From contig JAQXEN010000044.1 of assembly GCA_029250825.1 (NCBI GenBank), forward strand, positions 62,001 to 126,000: DNA of 64,000 bases, given 5' to 3'. The position numbers and the translations under genes are program-made. Below are positions 1 to 7,811 of this stretch, one piece after another. The DNA comes from Porticoccaceae bacterium (GTDB lineage Bacteria; Pseudomonadota; Gammaproteobacteria; Pseudomonadales; Porticoccaceae). Under the pieces are notes generated by a model that was given only the letters and a program-made list of their open reading frames with translations, was not told the origin of the DNA and did not search any database. The stretch's first letter is position 1. Each line of letters opens with the position of its first letter.

Positions 1-1208
1 ATCAAAAAGCCCAGTTCCGCTGAGAGTTTTTTGCGCACACCTTTCACTCTGGTGAGCAGTTGGCCGCCGGCATCAGCGTTGACCAGTGGAATAAGTCCGT
101 AGCCGATATCCAGTCCCACCAGATCAACTTGATCCACATCATCCCAACCAAGTTCTTCGGTATTGGCTTTGGCGGAGTCACTGGAGGCTGCATCCAGAGT
201 GACAGTCAATTCACGGCGCTGACTACTCTGCGCGAGGAAATAACCCAGTACTCCCGAGCCGATTCCGAGGCTTAAAAATATTAGATGTGGCATGCCCGGT
301 ACCAGCCCGAGCAGAATCAAAATACCCGCGGCAACAAAAAAGGCCATGGGGTTATTGAGCTGGCTCTTGGCCTGTTCAGACATAGATTCAGACGTGGTTA
401 CACGGGTAACAATAATCGCTGTGGCGAGGGATAGCAGCAGTGATGGAATCTGTGCCACCAGACCATCACCGATGGTGAGCAGTACATAGATGCGGCCGGC
501 TTCGGAGAAGCTCAGATCATGCTGTGAGATACCAATAATCAAACCGCCGACAATATTGATAATCAGAATCAGCAGGCCGGCGATAGCATCACCGCGAACA
601 AACTTTGAGGCACCATCCATAGAGCCAAAGAAATCTGACTCTTGGGTAATTTCTTCACGGCGAAACTTAGCCGTTTCCTGGTCGATCACACCGGCGTTTA
701 AGTCGGCATCAATGGCCATTTGCTTGCCGGGCATGGCGTCTAGGGTAAAGCGAGCGATTACCTCGGAGACGCGGCCAGCACCTTTAGTGACAACGATAAA
801 GTTAATGATCATCAGGATCGAAAAGATAATAAAGCCGACTAGATAGTTGCCGCCGATAACAAATTCGCCAAAGGCTTCAATAACCTTGCCTGCTGAGTCC
901 GGCCCTTCATGGCCCTTGACCAGTACCAGTCGCGTTGAGGCAACATTGAGACCGAGGCGCAACATGGTGGCGAGCAGCAGAATCGAGGGGAATGATGAAA
1001 AGTCGAGAGGCTTAGAGCTGTTAATGGCGACCATAATGATCACCAGGCCAATAATAATATTAAAGGTGAACAAAAAATCTAATAAAAACGCTGGCAAGGG
1101 TAGGATCAGCATCGAAATAATCAGTAATACCAGCGCCGGAACACCCAGCGTGGACAGTTCGATTTTTGACAGATCCTGTCGTATGTTTGACAGTGTTGCA
1201 GAAGCCAT
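1..1208 (-). CDS. flhA: Flagellar export gate protein FlhA (3' end cut by window edge)
   Basis: The minus-strand frame is open from an ATG at 1208 to the window edge, giving about 402 N-terminal residues of a protein that is usually near 700. FlhA is the inner-membrane export gate of the flagellar type III secretion apparatus. The visible part holds the hydrophobic membrane segments and the FHIPEP-family signature RLGLNVASTR at about residues 82-92. The cytoplasmic domain that binds chaperone-substrate complexes lies mostly outside the window. A sigma-54 site 84 bases upstream points to control by the flagellar sigma-54 cascade. Identity is certain; only the C-terminus is unseen. Confidence 0.97.
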   Translation of the reverse strand, partial: MASATLSNIRQDLSKIELSTLGVPALVLLIISMLILPLPAFLLDFLFTFNIIIGLVIIMVAINSSKPLDFSSFPSILLLATMLRLGLNVASTRLVLVKGHEGPDSAGKVIEAFGEFVIGGNYLVGFIIFSILMIINFIVVTKGAGRVSEVIARFTLDAMPGKQMAIDADLNAGVIDQETAKFRREEITQESDFFGSMDGASKFVRGDAIAGLLILIINIVGGLIIGISQHDLSFSEAGRIYVLLTIGDGLVAQIPSLLLSLATAIIVTRVTTSESMSEQAKSQLNNPMAFFVAAGILILLGLVPGMPHLIFLSLGIGSGVLGYFLAQSSQRRELTVTLDAASSDSAKANTEELGWDDVDQVDLVGLDIGYGLIPLVNADAGGQLLTRVKGVRKKLSAELGFL

Positions 1209-1572
1209 TTAATAAAGCCTATTTAAAACAGTAAGTTAACTTTCAATTACTTTTGATCAGATTCAATTTTTTCTTGCCTATGCCCTTGGATAGCAATATT
1301 TGTGCCATTCCTGGAGTGCCGGTGCATCTGTTGATCAGCCATTTCAGTTTGCTGTCGACAGGCGAGCTTAATTTAGGCGATTCCCGTCACGCGCTTTATT
1401 AATCGGAGCAGTTAATAGCACAAAGGTACTAAAGGCTGGAGGCGAACTGCCGATGTTAGAGGTAGAGAAAGATTAGCCTTGGCTAAATAAATTTAGGCCG
1501 AGCTGATCTGCCGTCAGAGCTTGCGAGCAGGCCTGACGATCATTAACTGATTTGACCGCAGCGGGATTCACC
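1209..1572. other. Intergenic region between flhA and the flgP-like gene
   Basis: About 360 bases lie between the divergent flhA and flgP-like starts. They contain the sigma-54 promoter of flhA and, near 1475-1503, an AT-centred imperfect inverted repeat (CTAAAT-AA-ATTTAG core) that could be an operator. I found no convincing promoter for the flgP-like gene and no coding potential. Confidence 0.6.
1292..1307 (-). promoter_or_regulatory. Sigma-54 promoter of flhA
   Basis: Read on the minus strand the sequence is TGGCAC-N5-TTGCT, which keeps the GG and GC pairs at the required 10-base separation. Transcription would start near 1280, giving a leader of about 70 bases before the flhA ATG. This matches the sigma-54 control of flhA in polar-flagellated gammaproteobacteria. 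Confidence 0.85.
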
Positions 1573-2049
1573 ATGAAAAAATGTCTATTTGAAAGCTTCA
1601 AAGTCACCCTCCTAAGTGCGCTGGTTATGCTCTTGGCTAGCTGCTCTATGACCGTGGATGAATACGAAGCGGCAATGGTTCAAAGCATGATCAGTGAAAG
1701 TAACAATATTGTTGCCACCGGTTATGCGGTAATCAGTGTGCAGCCCGCGGATAATCCAGCCCAGCAGCGTATTTTGTCCATTAGAGCATCAAAACTTGAC
1801 GCTTACCGCTCACTGATGGAGCAGGTCTATGGTCAGTATCTGGATGCCAACACCACTGTTGGCCAGTTGGTTGTCGAAAGTGATACCTTCCGCGCCCGTG
1901 TTCAGGGGGTGATCTATGGTGCTTATCTGGTGAGCATTACACCGGTGGGGGACGATACCTATGAAGTCACTCTGTCCTTGGATCGCCAGATCGTCAACGA
2001 TCTGCGGGTCTTATACCTTGATCAGATGTCTACTCGTCACGGCGCGTAA
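1573..2049 (+). CDS. flgP: FlgP-like LPP20-family flagellar lipoprotein
   Basis: This predicted outer-membrane lipoprotein has a lysine start, a hydrophobic segment and a lipobox LLASC with the acylated cysteine near residue 24. The rest (about 135 residues) resembles the LPP20/FlgP fold, including an ASKLDAYRSLMEQVYG stretch. FlgP is an outer-membrane flagellar protein of vibrios that works with FlgO and FlgT. The ATG at 1573 is chosen over an in-frame TTG at 1552 because it directly precedes the signal peptide. FlgT follows 26 bases later, which supports the assignment. No FlgO gene is seen next to it. Confidence 0.8.
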   Translation: MKKCLFESFKVTLLSALVMLLASCSMTVDEYEAAMVQSMISESNNIVATGYAVISVQPADNPAQQRILSIRASKLDAYRSLMEQVYGQYLDANTTVGQLVVESDTFRARVQGVIYGAYLVSITPVGDDTYEVTLSLDRQIVNDLRVLYLDQMSTRHGA

Positions 2050-2075
2050 TCGTTAGCTCAGGCGGACTTTTGATC

Positions 2076-3341
2076 ATGACTTTACTTCAACCTCTTGGCG
2101 TCACTTCTGGCAAGCTCCGATTACTGGCGCGGATGCTGATAGTGACGGCTATGTTGCTCGCCTCTGGCCAGAGTGCAGTGGCTGCTAGCGGATCCCAGCA
2201 ATCCTCCGATGCCAATCATCGCCTTGGGGCGATCAAGCAGGCATTGATTGATCTCAGTCTGGGCACTGAGCTGCGTGTCACCAGCAGTGGCTATATCGAT
2301 GATCGCGGCGCACTGCATGAATCATCCATGATCACTAGCCAGTCTCAGGTGCGCGGCATCCGTGTGCTGTCTTATTTAGAAGAGGCGGGCCTTCAGGTCG
2401 CCAATATTGAAGCCACTGCGGTTGCCGATAACTGCCCTGCAGTGCGTCCGGGTCTGCGCCGACAGGCTAGGATTAGCGTTTTACCCGAGATTCAGGATAC
2501 TCGCATTGGCGATCACTATATCAGTGAGTTGGGCGCTCTTTCTCAGACACTGTTAAGCGCTGCTGTAGCGCAGGCGGGAACTTGGTCTGCAGCATCAGAG
2601 GAGCAGTTTAGCAGCAGCTATCACCGCAAAATGTCTGCCACCAGCGGTAATCGTCCACCCTTTGAAATTCAGGTGAGACTGCGCAATGCGGAGCCTGAAA
2701 AGGGTCCAGAGCTGGATAATCTGCCGCGCAATAATTCTCTCACCTGGAAGATAGCCCGAACCCAGATTTTCTCTCAGCGCAGCAGTTGGCCGAACCAGTT
2801 GTTGGCGCTTGAATTGCGCCTCCGAGATCCGCTTTTGGGCACAGTTGTATTGTTTGATAAGACTCTGCTCGAGTACCCGAGACTCAAGCGTGGCTATGAC
2901 AAAACCCAGTTGCCGGCTGAGTTTATTGAACAATTAAGCGGCATTACACAGCGCTTTGTCGAGCAGATGGATGCTGCCTTGGAGTGTCGCCGCCACTATT
3001 ACCATGTTAGCAATAGCCGGGACAGCGGTGCGGTATCGGGCACTCAATTTGGCACTCGATTTGGCACTGCATCCGACAATGGGGTGAGTCGCCTGCGGAT
3101 CAATGCGGGAACTATTGCTGGGATTCAGGTTGGCGATCAGTTTTTAATCAGCCCGACTCCGCAAATAACCGGTCTCGGTGCTGATCTGGCGGATATTCAG
3201 AAGCTCCTGCTGGCTGAGGTGCTATCCGTTGACGCCCAGGGTGCGACATTGCAGGTCACCGCAGGGGGAGATGACACCGCGGCGGCAACCGGTCACGCTT
3301 TAAGACATAATTTAAACCACTATGTGGCAATCTATTTTTAA
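2076..3341 (+). CDS. flgT: Flagellar H-ring assembly protein FlgT
   Basis: This secreted protein of 421 residues has an N-terminal signal peptide ending near AVAAS. The following domain (AIKQALIDLSLGTELRVTSSGYIDDRGALHE, interrupted here only by description) is the conserved FlgT N-terminal region. In vibrios FlgT forms the H-ring around the LP ring. The C-terminal part (RLRINAGTIAGIQVGDQFLI) looks like the small beta domain of FlgT. The ATG at 2076 follows an AGGCGGA ribosome site; an in-frame TTG at 2070 is the alternative. A 12-base tandem repeat at 3039-3071 adds GTQF/GTRF/GTAS to a linker. Confidence 0.85.
   Translation: MTLLQPLGVTSGKLRLLARMLIVTAMLLASGQSAVAASGSQQSSDANHRLGAIKQALIDLSLGTELRVTSSGYIDDRGALHESSMITSQSQVRGIRVLSYLEEAGLQVANIEATAVADNCPAVRPGLRRQARISVLPEIQDTRIGDHYISELGALSQTLLSAAVAQAGTWSAASEEQFSSSYHRKMSATSGNRPPFEIQVRLRNAEPEKGPELDNLPRNNSLTWKIARTQIFSQRSSWPNQLLALELRLRDPLLGTVVLFDKTLLEYPRLKRGYDKTQLPAEFIEQLSGITQRFVEQMDAALECRRHYYHVSNSRDSGAVSGTQFGTRFGTASDNGVSRLRINAGTIAGIQVGDQFLISPTPQITGLGADLADIQKLLLAEVLSVDAQGATLQVTAGGDDTAAATGHALRHNLNHYVAIYF
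3039..3071 (+). repeat. In-frame 12-bp tandem repeat inside flgT
   Basis: The unit GGCACTCAATTT occurs two and three-quarter times with few mismatches and encodes GTQF-GTRF-GTAS. Its length is a multiple of three, so copy-number change would keep the frame and alter only the linker between FlgT domains. Confidence 0.75.
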
Positions 3342-3363
3342 GACAGTTGAAGAGGAAAGTGCA

Positions 3364-3822
3364 ATGCAGGGTTTTTGGCAGCAGAGAATACAGAACCTAA
3401 ACAGTCGCGCGTTGGCAGCCTTTGCGATCGCCTTCTGCCTGTTCAGCAACAGTGGTCAGGCTGCGCCAGAAGACGCTCAGCGCGCCCTTGCTCGATTGAT
3501 GAAAGATGTGCAGTTACTGCAGCCGCAGATGATGAAAAACCAAAGCAAAGACGGCTATTACCGCACTCAGCCCGGAGATACTGTGGATATGATTCTGCAG
3601 CGTATGCTGCCGAATATGCCAGTCAAAAAAGCCATTTTGCGTCAGGCTCTGGTGCAGTCTAATCCCCATGCCTTTAAGCGCAACAACCCCAACTGGATGT
3701 ATGCGGGCAAGCGTCTGCGCCTGCCCGGTGCCGATGATATCCACAATGTGGTATTCGTTAAAAAGGTCAACAAAGTCGAACTTAAAGCCAATGAGCGCAA
3801 GACTTGGGTAAGCTATCCATAG
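3364..3822 (+). CDS. Secreted FimV/LysM-like protein in flagellar block
   Basis: The product has 152 residues with a signal peptide ending near SGQAAPED. The C-terminal half carries a LysM-like unit (YRTQPGDTVDMILQRMLP, then QSNPHAFKRNNPNWMYAGKRLRLP), closest by eye to the peptidoglycan-binding N-terminal module of FimV/TspA proteins. It should therefore sit in the periplasm on peptidoglycan. The ATG at 3364 has an AGGA site 7 bases upstream; an upstream in-frame start at 3322 would overlap flgT and spoil the signal peptide. It lies 22 bases after flgT and before the fliK-like gene, so a role in anchoring the basal body is inferred, not shown. Confidence 0.75.
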   Translation: MQGFWQQRIQNLNSRALAAFAIAFCLFSNSGQAAPEDAQRALARLMKDVQLLQPQMMKNQSKDGYYRTQPGDTVDMILQRMLPNMPVKKAILRQALVQSNPHAFKRNNPNWMYAGKRLRLPGADDIHNVVFVKKVNKVELKANERKTWVSYP

Positions 3823-3858
3823 GCGCCTCAACAGAGTCCCCCGGACAAGGCTAACAGC

Positions 3859-4917
3859 GTGTTAGGCCCAGAGCTGATCAACCTCACCGCGCGTCCGACG
3901 CCGATTTTTTTGGAGGGCTCGGCATCGATCCAGCTGACCCAACAGGCGGCAAAAGACCTGGGTTTAAAAGACGGTCAGATCGTTCAGGGGGTGATTGCGG
4001 CACGGGCAGATCTGCTCAAGTTGGTGGTTAATAACAAAGAGTTGGAGTGGCCGGCAAGTGGCCGTTTTAAGCCCGGTGACAAGCTCGACTTTCGTCTTGA
4101 AAGCAGTATTTTTGGTCGCTCCCTGGTGCCTATCGGGCGCAGTGCCAGCGCGGCTTCCAGCCCCCCGTTAGCCGCCTCTTCAGCAAAACTACTGAGCCTT
4201 TTACATCGCCCAGATCAGCCCTCTGTGCTGGCCAGCCTCTTTCGTCAGGGTGGTTTGGATGCCCTGACTGCCCAGCTCGGCGGCACCGAACAGCTGCGCG
4301 CCAATTTACTCTTTTCTATGGCCAAGCTGACGCCCCAGTTGGTCAAGCGCGGTCTGTCTAACTCGGGTCTCTTTGGAGAGCAGCGCATTGCCACTGGGGC
4401 CGTTAATAGCGGCCCAGATATCAAGCAACTGTTGCGCAGTTTGCTGCGCAGTATGCCTCTGCAGAGTCCACTGAGCGCCGACCTTGAAAGTGCCATCGAT
4501 GAGATTGAGAGCAAACAGTTGGAGAGTCTTCAGTCCCAGCAGTCCCGGGAGCTGAGCTACAGCTTTGTGCTGCCGTTTATGGATGCCAATGCGGTTGAGA
4601 TAGAGCTCTATCGCGAGGCGCAAAACGGTTCTGGATCAGGGCAGGAGTGGGTAATTAATCTGCATACCGAATCCCCCAGCCTCGGCGAGCTGTGGTTAAA
4701 GACCACCCTCAAGTCGGCGGCCAATATTGAAATGGTTATGTGGGCGCCGCGGGTTGATGTGGCTGAGCGCGCCCGCGAGTCTGCCAGTGAGTTAGTCTAT
4801 GAACTACAGCGCTTTGGTTTAAGTTTGGAAAAAATCGATGTATTAAATGCCCGGCGGCCAGCTCAGAGTGAAGGCTTGGCCAGCAGCAGTGGCCAAGTTG
4901 TGGATGTGAGCACATGA
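3859..4917 (+). CDS. FliK-like flagellar hook-length control domain protein
   Basis: The protein has 352 residues starting at GTG with AAGG 8 bases upstream. Its C-terminal third (LGELWLKTTLKSAANIEMVMW, then RARESASELVYELQRFGLSL) matches the FliK C-terminal domain, which interacts with FlhB to switch export substrate. The N-terminus lacks the long glutamine/proline-rich ruler of a typical FliK and instead has a small beta-rich region. It may be the hook-length protein or a second FliK-like factor; the canonical fliK usually lies in another cluster. Its stop overlaps the start of the FlhB-like gene (ATGA), so the two are translationally coupled. Confidence 0.78.
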   Translation: MLGPELINLTARPTPIFLEGSASIQLTQQAAKDLGLKDGQIVQGVIAARADLLKLVVNNKELEWPASGRFKPGDKLDFRLESSIFGRSLVPIGRSASAASSPPLAASSAKLLSLLHRPDQPSVLASLFRQGGLDALTAQLGGTEQLRANLLFSMAKLTPQLVKRGLSNSGLFGEQRIATGAVNSGPDIKQLLRSLLRSMPLQSPLSADLESAIDEIESKQLESLQSQQSRELSYSFVLPFMDANAVEIELYREAQNGSGSGQEWVINLHTESPSLGELWLKTTLKSAANIEMVMWAPRVDVAERARESASELVYELQRFGLSLEKIDVLNARRPAQSEGLASSSGQVVDVST

Positions 4918-5198
4918 GTTATAAACCCATGCGCCGCGCCGTGGCCCTTGAATACGGCAAACGTTCCGCCCCAGTGATGACTGCTAAGGGTCAGGGTGAG
5001 ATCGCCGAGCTGATTATCGAAGAGGCAAAGAAGCAGGGTATTCATATTACTGAGGATCCGCAGTTGGTGGGTCTGCTGGGGCAGTTGGAACTCAATGAGG
5101 AGATTCCCGAGAGCCTCTATGTGGCGGTATCGGTAATTCTATCTTGGGTCTACTGGCTAAAAGGTATGGAGCCTGGGGATGAAAAAGCCGCTGACTAA
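4914..5198 (+). CDS. FlhB C-terminal domain paralogue (EscU/YscU/HrcU family)
   Basis: At 94 residues this protein consists only of the cytoplasmic C-terminal domain of the FlhB export switch. The segment RRAVALEYGKRSAPVMTAKG aligns with the part of FlhB just after the NPTH autocleavage site, and SLYVAVSVILSWVYWLKG with its end. There are no membrane helices and no NPTH sequence, so it starts about where the cleaved FlhB-CC fragment starts. Similar small proteins occur in many flagellated bacteria, commonly beside a FliK-like gene as here. Its exact role is not settled. Confidence 0.88.
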   Translation: MSYKPMRRAVALEYGKRSAPVMTAKGQGEIAELIIEEAKKQGIHITEDPQLVGLLGQLELNEEIPESLYVAVSVILSWVYWLKGMEPGDEKAAD

Positions 5199-5230
5199 GT
5201 TGGTAGCGAAGAGCTTTCAAGCCAGCGCCT

Positions 5231-5262
5231 GTAAAGACGAGAGCCTGTAAAGAAGAGAGCCT
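5231..5262 (+). repeat. 16-bp tandem duplication between convergent genes
   Basis: GTAAAGACGAGAGCCT is followed directly by a copy with one mismatch, in the short gap between the FlhB-like gene and flgN. No function is evident. Confidence 0.6.
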
Positions 5263-5275
5263 GACCAGAGGGCCT

Positions 5276-5707
5276 CTAGGCATCCCCCACCGAGGAACGA
5301 TTGCGGCTGGGGCGCATCTTACCGAGGCGATCATAGATCTCGACACTGTTAAGTGGGTCCGGGGATTGAATGGTGTTCAGCGCACCGCGGATGGTTTCGA
5401 GTTTGTGGTTGATCAAGATTTCATTGCGCCGGTGCAGATCGCGACACTCGGACATCAATGACACCACCTGATCCCAGATTACTACTGTTGCTGCGGCTTT
5501 ATCCTGGTCGTTGGTGTGAGCTTTTATCTTTTCCAGCAGTTCATCGCTGGCCAGAAAGTGAAGAATCTCAAGCTTTTGCGCCTGCAGCGTTTCAAATGCA
5601 CCTAAGTCTTGCTGTTTAAGCGCGTCAAACTCACTGTCGAGCACTAATTTTAGTGCCTGAGCTTTGTGCACAGCTTGGGTTAGGTGGTCTAAGTCAGTTT
5701 GAGTCAT
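5276..5707 (-). CDS. flgN: Flagellar export chaperone FlgN
   Basis: This 143-residue, almost wholly helical protein matches the FlgN family, the cytoplasmic chaperone for hook-filament junction proteins FlgK and FlgL, both encoded downstream in this window. The region LHRRNEILINHKLETIRGALNTIQ is the typical FlgN C-terminal helix, where partner binding takes place. It lies 192 bases after flgM on the same strand, and that gap carries its own candidate sigma-28 promoter. Position beside flgM and flgA strongly supports the call. Confidence 0.88.
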   Translation of the reverse strand: MTQTDLDHLTQAVHKAQALKLVLDSEFDALKQQDLGAFETLQAQKLEILHFLASDELLEKIKAHTNDQDKAAATVVIWDQVVSLMSECRDLHRRNEILINHKLETIRGALNTIQSPDPLNSVEIYDRLGKMRPSRNRSSVGDA

Positions 5708-5851
5708 GTTGCCAGCTTACTGCCATGTGCCTAAATATGAAAGGAGCTTGGTAATAACTAAGAATAATAACTAAGGGTAATAATTGCTGTGAGGGCTAGC
5801 CCTGCGCAAGCAGGCATTGGGTTGGGCTGGGTATACTGCGGTGCTGGTTTT

Positions 5852-5878
5852 TTATCGGCAAGTTTTAAAAGCCTGTTA
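5852..5878 (-). promoter_or_regulatory. Candidate sigma-28 promoter of flgN
   Basis: On the minus strand the -10 box GCCGATAA is a perfect match to the flagellar sigma-28 consensus. The element 11 bases upstream (TAACAGGC) is a weak -35. Because only one half is good, the call is tentative. It would start flgN separately from flgM. Confidence 0.45.
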
Positions 5879-5899
5879 AAAACAGACTCTATAGATAGC

Positions 5900-6205
5900 T
5901 TATTTCCCACCCAGCATACTTTCAATGGCGACAAAGCTCTCGGCGATACGGCGCTCATCCAGAGGATAGTTGCCCTCGGCTAAGGCCTGTTTGATGTTAG
6001 CCACTTTGGCTTCATCGAAATCCCCTGCTGCCATAGCAGCTTCCGCCGCTTTGCTGAGAATGACTTCGTCATTGGCAGGCGTATAGGCTGCAGAGCTTGC
6101 TTTGTCCGCTGCAGCATCGGCTGCCGCTTTGCTATTTTTTAACTTGTCTGCACTGCTGTTCATTTCAACTGCGCTGCGACTAAGTTTTGAAATACCGTCT
6201 GTCAT
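5900..6205 (-). CDS. flgM: Anti-sigma-28 factor FlgM
   Basis: FlgM binds and inhibits the flagellar sigma-28 factor until the finished hook-basal body exports it. The start at 6205 (MTDGISKL) has an AAGGA site 7 bases upstream and matches family N-termini; a longer frame to 6235 is rejected. The 101-residue product has a low-complexity, alanine-rich, disordered N-terminal half and the conserved helix-rich C-terminus (VANIKQALAEGNYPLDERRIAE, described by its core KQALAEGNYPLD) that contacts sigma-28. A sigma-28-like promoter lies just upstream, giving the usual negative feedback. Confidence 0.92.
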   Translation of the reverse strand: MTDGISKLSRSAVEMNSSADKLKNSKAAADAAADKASSAAYTPANDEVILSKAAEAAMAAGDFDEAKVANIKQALAEGNYPLDERRIAESFVAIESMLGGK

Positions 6206-6255
6206 CTGATGTTCCTTGAGGGTCTCTTGACCCAAATCTACCTACTTCTCTTAGT

Positions 6256-6282
6256 ATATCGGCACTAGTTATTTTTTCTATA
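6256..6282 (-). promoter_or_regulatory. Candidate sigma-28 promoter of flgM
   Basis: The minus strand reads TATAGAAA-N11-GCCGATAT. The -10 box matches 7 of 8 consensus bases and the -35 about half. Spacing is the canonical 11 bases, and flgM is a usual sigma-28 target. Confidence 0.6.
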
Positions 6283-6382
6283 GGGCAATATTGAAATTAA
6301 TTTTAATCTTTTAGTAAAGGCTATTTAGCGCTCTTCTAACCCTTTATGCAGCTCTTTATGTCTCTCTATTGGAGTTTAGCAC

Positions 6383-7528
6383 TCACTGTCGAGTAGCAGT
6401 AGTCAGACCCCGCGCCTGACCTGGGCCGGTTGCAAAGGCTTGAACCTCATCGCCAGACTCTGGGTTTAACAGTAGCACCCGCTGATCCTGCCGCGCATTC
6501 TCCAGTGCCAACATGGTGACAGTAATCTCCAGAGCACCTGAGCGCACGCTGAGCTGCACATTGTCGCCTTTGCGAATGATATCTATCGGCGTCAGATCTG
6601 AGAGCCGCAGCAGGCTGCCAACGGCGAGGTTGCGAATCGCCTGCATCTGTTTGGCACTGCTGTAATCCTGCAGAGTGTCTTGGGGTAGCTTGCCATAATA
6701 ATCTTGTATAGCAACGTTAGCCTTGGTCAGAGCCTGACCACGGGCAATGCCAGTCTGACTGATCAATACCCGATGTTTTTCTTTTATATCGTAACGGGTG
6801 AGCAGTTTACCAGCGGCTAGGTCTCTTGCCGCCCGCGCACCCTTGAGTCTATTGGCGGATAGCTGCTGTGCCTGATGCTGACTTGCGGAGCTGATCAGCA
6901 GTCCCTCAAAGGCGCTGTTGTCGATTGTCTCACCGGCGAGAACACTGCGGGTTAAACGATAGCCTTCGATACTGGCCGACAGCTGTCGCTGCATAACCAA
7001 GTCACCGGCTCTCACTGCTGTGTTGAGGCTATAACCCTCTATAGCACGCATATCTTTTGCCAGACCGGGGATTGGATTGGACTGGGAGTTGGAGAGACTC
7101 ACCAGCTCGATATCGCCGCTGAGTAGCCGATGGCCGCTTTTAAAGCTACCTGTATAGCGCAGGGCATTCTCAGACTGATGAATGCTAATGCCTAAAAATA
7201 TCTGCCAGCCGCTATCTTCACAGCTGGCGCGAACGGTTCTCTGGCTGGTGGCGAAAGGGTAGTTAAATTCAAAGGGGCTGTCGCAGGAGGGGATGATCAG
7301 GCGGCGATCCGAAGGCGCCACTTCCACCATCGACCTCTGCAGTTGGCGATCCTCTGCCACCCACCGCTGTGCCTGAGAGACCAGTATATGTTTGTTGTCG
7401 ACTCCCTGGTCAACCACCTGCGCGGTGCTATTTGATGCCGCTGTATCCACAGCGGATGCAGCTAGGGTTAGCTGCATTAAGAGACAGCCGGCAAGGCTGA
7501 TTATGACTTTTTTTGAGAGCGAAAACAT
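6383..7528 (-). CDS. flgA: P-ring assembly chaperone FlgA, extended form
   Basis: FlgA is a periplasmic chaperone for P-ring assembly from FlgI. The ATG at 7528 directly precedes a signal peptide (MFSLSKKVIISLAG...); an in-frame TTG at 7615 would bury it. At 381 residues it is clearly longer than the common size of about 220-250. The N-terminal domain has the family Cys pair (SCDSPFEF, ASCEDSGW). The C-terminal part seems to contain two SAF-like units: one around LTRSVLAGETI to AARDLAAGKLLT, the second around QTGIARGQAL to AIRNLAVGSLLRLSDL. The end (LLNPESGDEVQAFATGPG) is standard FlgA. It diverges from flgB. Confidence 0.88.
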   Translation of the reverse strand: MFSLSKKVIISLAGCLLMQLTLAASAVDTAASNSTAQVVDQGVDNKHILVSQAQRWVAEDRQLQRSMVEVAPSDRRLIIPSCDSPFEFNYPFATSQRTVRASCEDSGWQIFLGISIHQSENALRYTGSFKSGHRLLSGDIELVSLSNSQSNPIPGLAKDMRAIEGYSLNTAVRAGDLVMQRQLSASIEGYRLTRSVLAGETIDNSAFEGLLISSASQHQAQQLSANRLKGARAARDLAAGKLLTRYDIKEKHRVLISQTGIARGQALTKANVAIQDYYGKLPQDTLQDYSSAKQMQAIRNLAVGSLLRLSDLTPIDIIRKGDNVQLSVRSGALEITVTMLALENARQDQRVLLLNPESGDEVQAFATGPGQARGLTTATRQ

Positions 7529-7701
7529 GCTGCGAGTATGCGTGTTGAGCGGGGGTGACGCAATACCGACATAGCGGCAATTGCCGGCGGCAAGACTGTG
7601 CCGAAAAAGCGGCAATTAGTAAAGCTGACGCATCGAAATTATTATTTAACTAACTGTTTTTAAACAGGTTTATAAATAAAATGCGGCAATGATATGGAGT
7701 T

Positions 7702-7717
7702 TGGCACCGCTTTTGCA
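7702..7717 (+). promoter_or_regulatory. Sigma-54 promoter of the flgB operon
   Basis: TGGCAC-N5-TTGCA is a full match to the sigma-54 consensus. Transcription would begin near 7729, about 80 bases before flgB. The site can drive the whole flgB-to-flgL block, which has only short gaps. Confidence 0.9.
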
Positions 7718-7811
7718 TTCTTTCGAGAGACGGGTTTTTTTAGTGACGCTTTTTACACAGTCCCTATAAATCCTAATCGGCCCCAGGGCAAAAAACTTTA
7801 GCGAATTGATA

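Noticed and set aside
490-1212. Long open frames on the plus strand across 490-1212
   Set aside because: They are antisense to flhA, whose frame and motifs are clear; no ribosome site or protein similarity supports them.
3364-3822. Reading the LysM-like gene as FimV itself
   Set aside because: It lacks FimV's long acidic middle and C-terminal TPR region; only the N-terminal module is similar.
7589-7603. Possible sigma-54 site on the minus strand upstream of flgA (CGGCAC-N4-TTGCC)
   Set aside because: The GG and GC pairs are separated by 9 rather than 10 bases, a spacing that normally abolishes sigma-54 binding.
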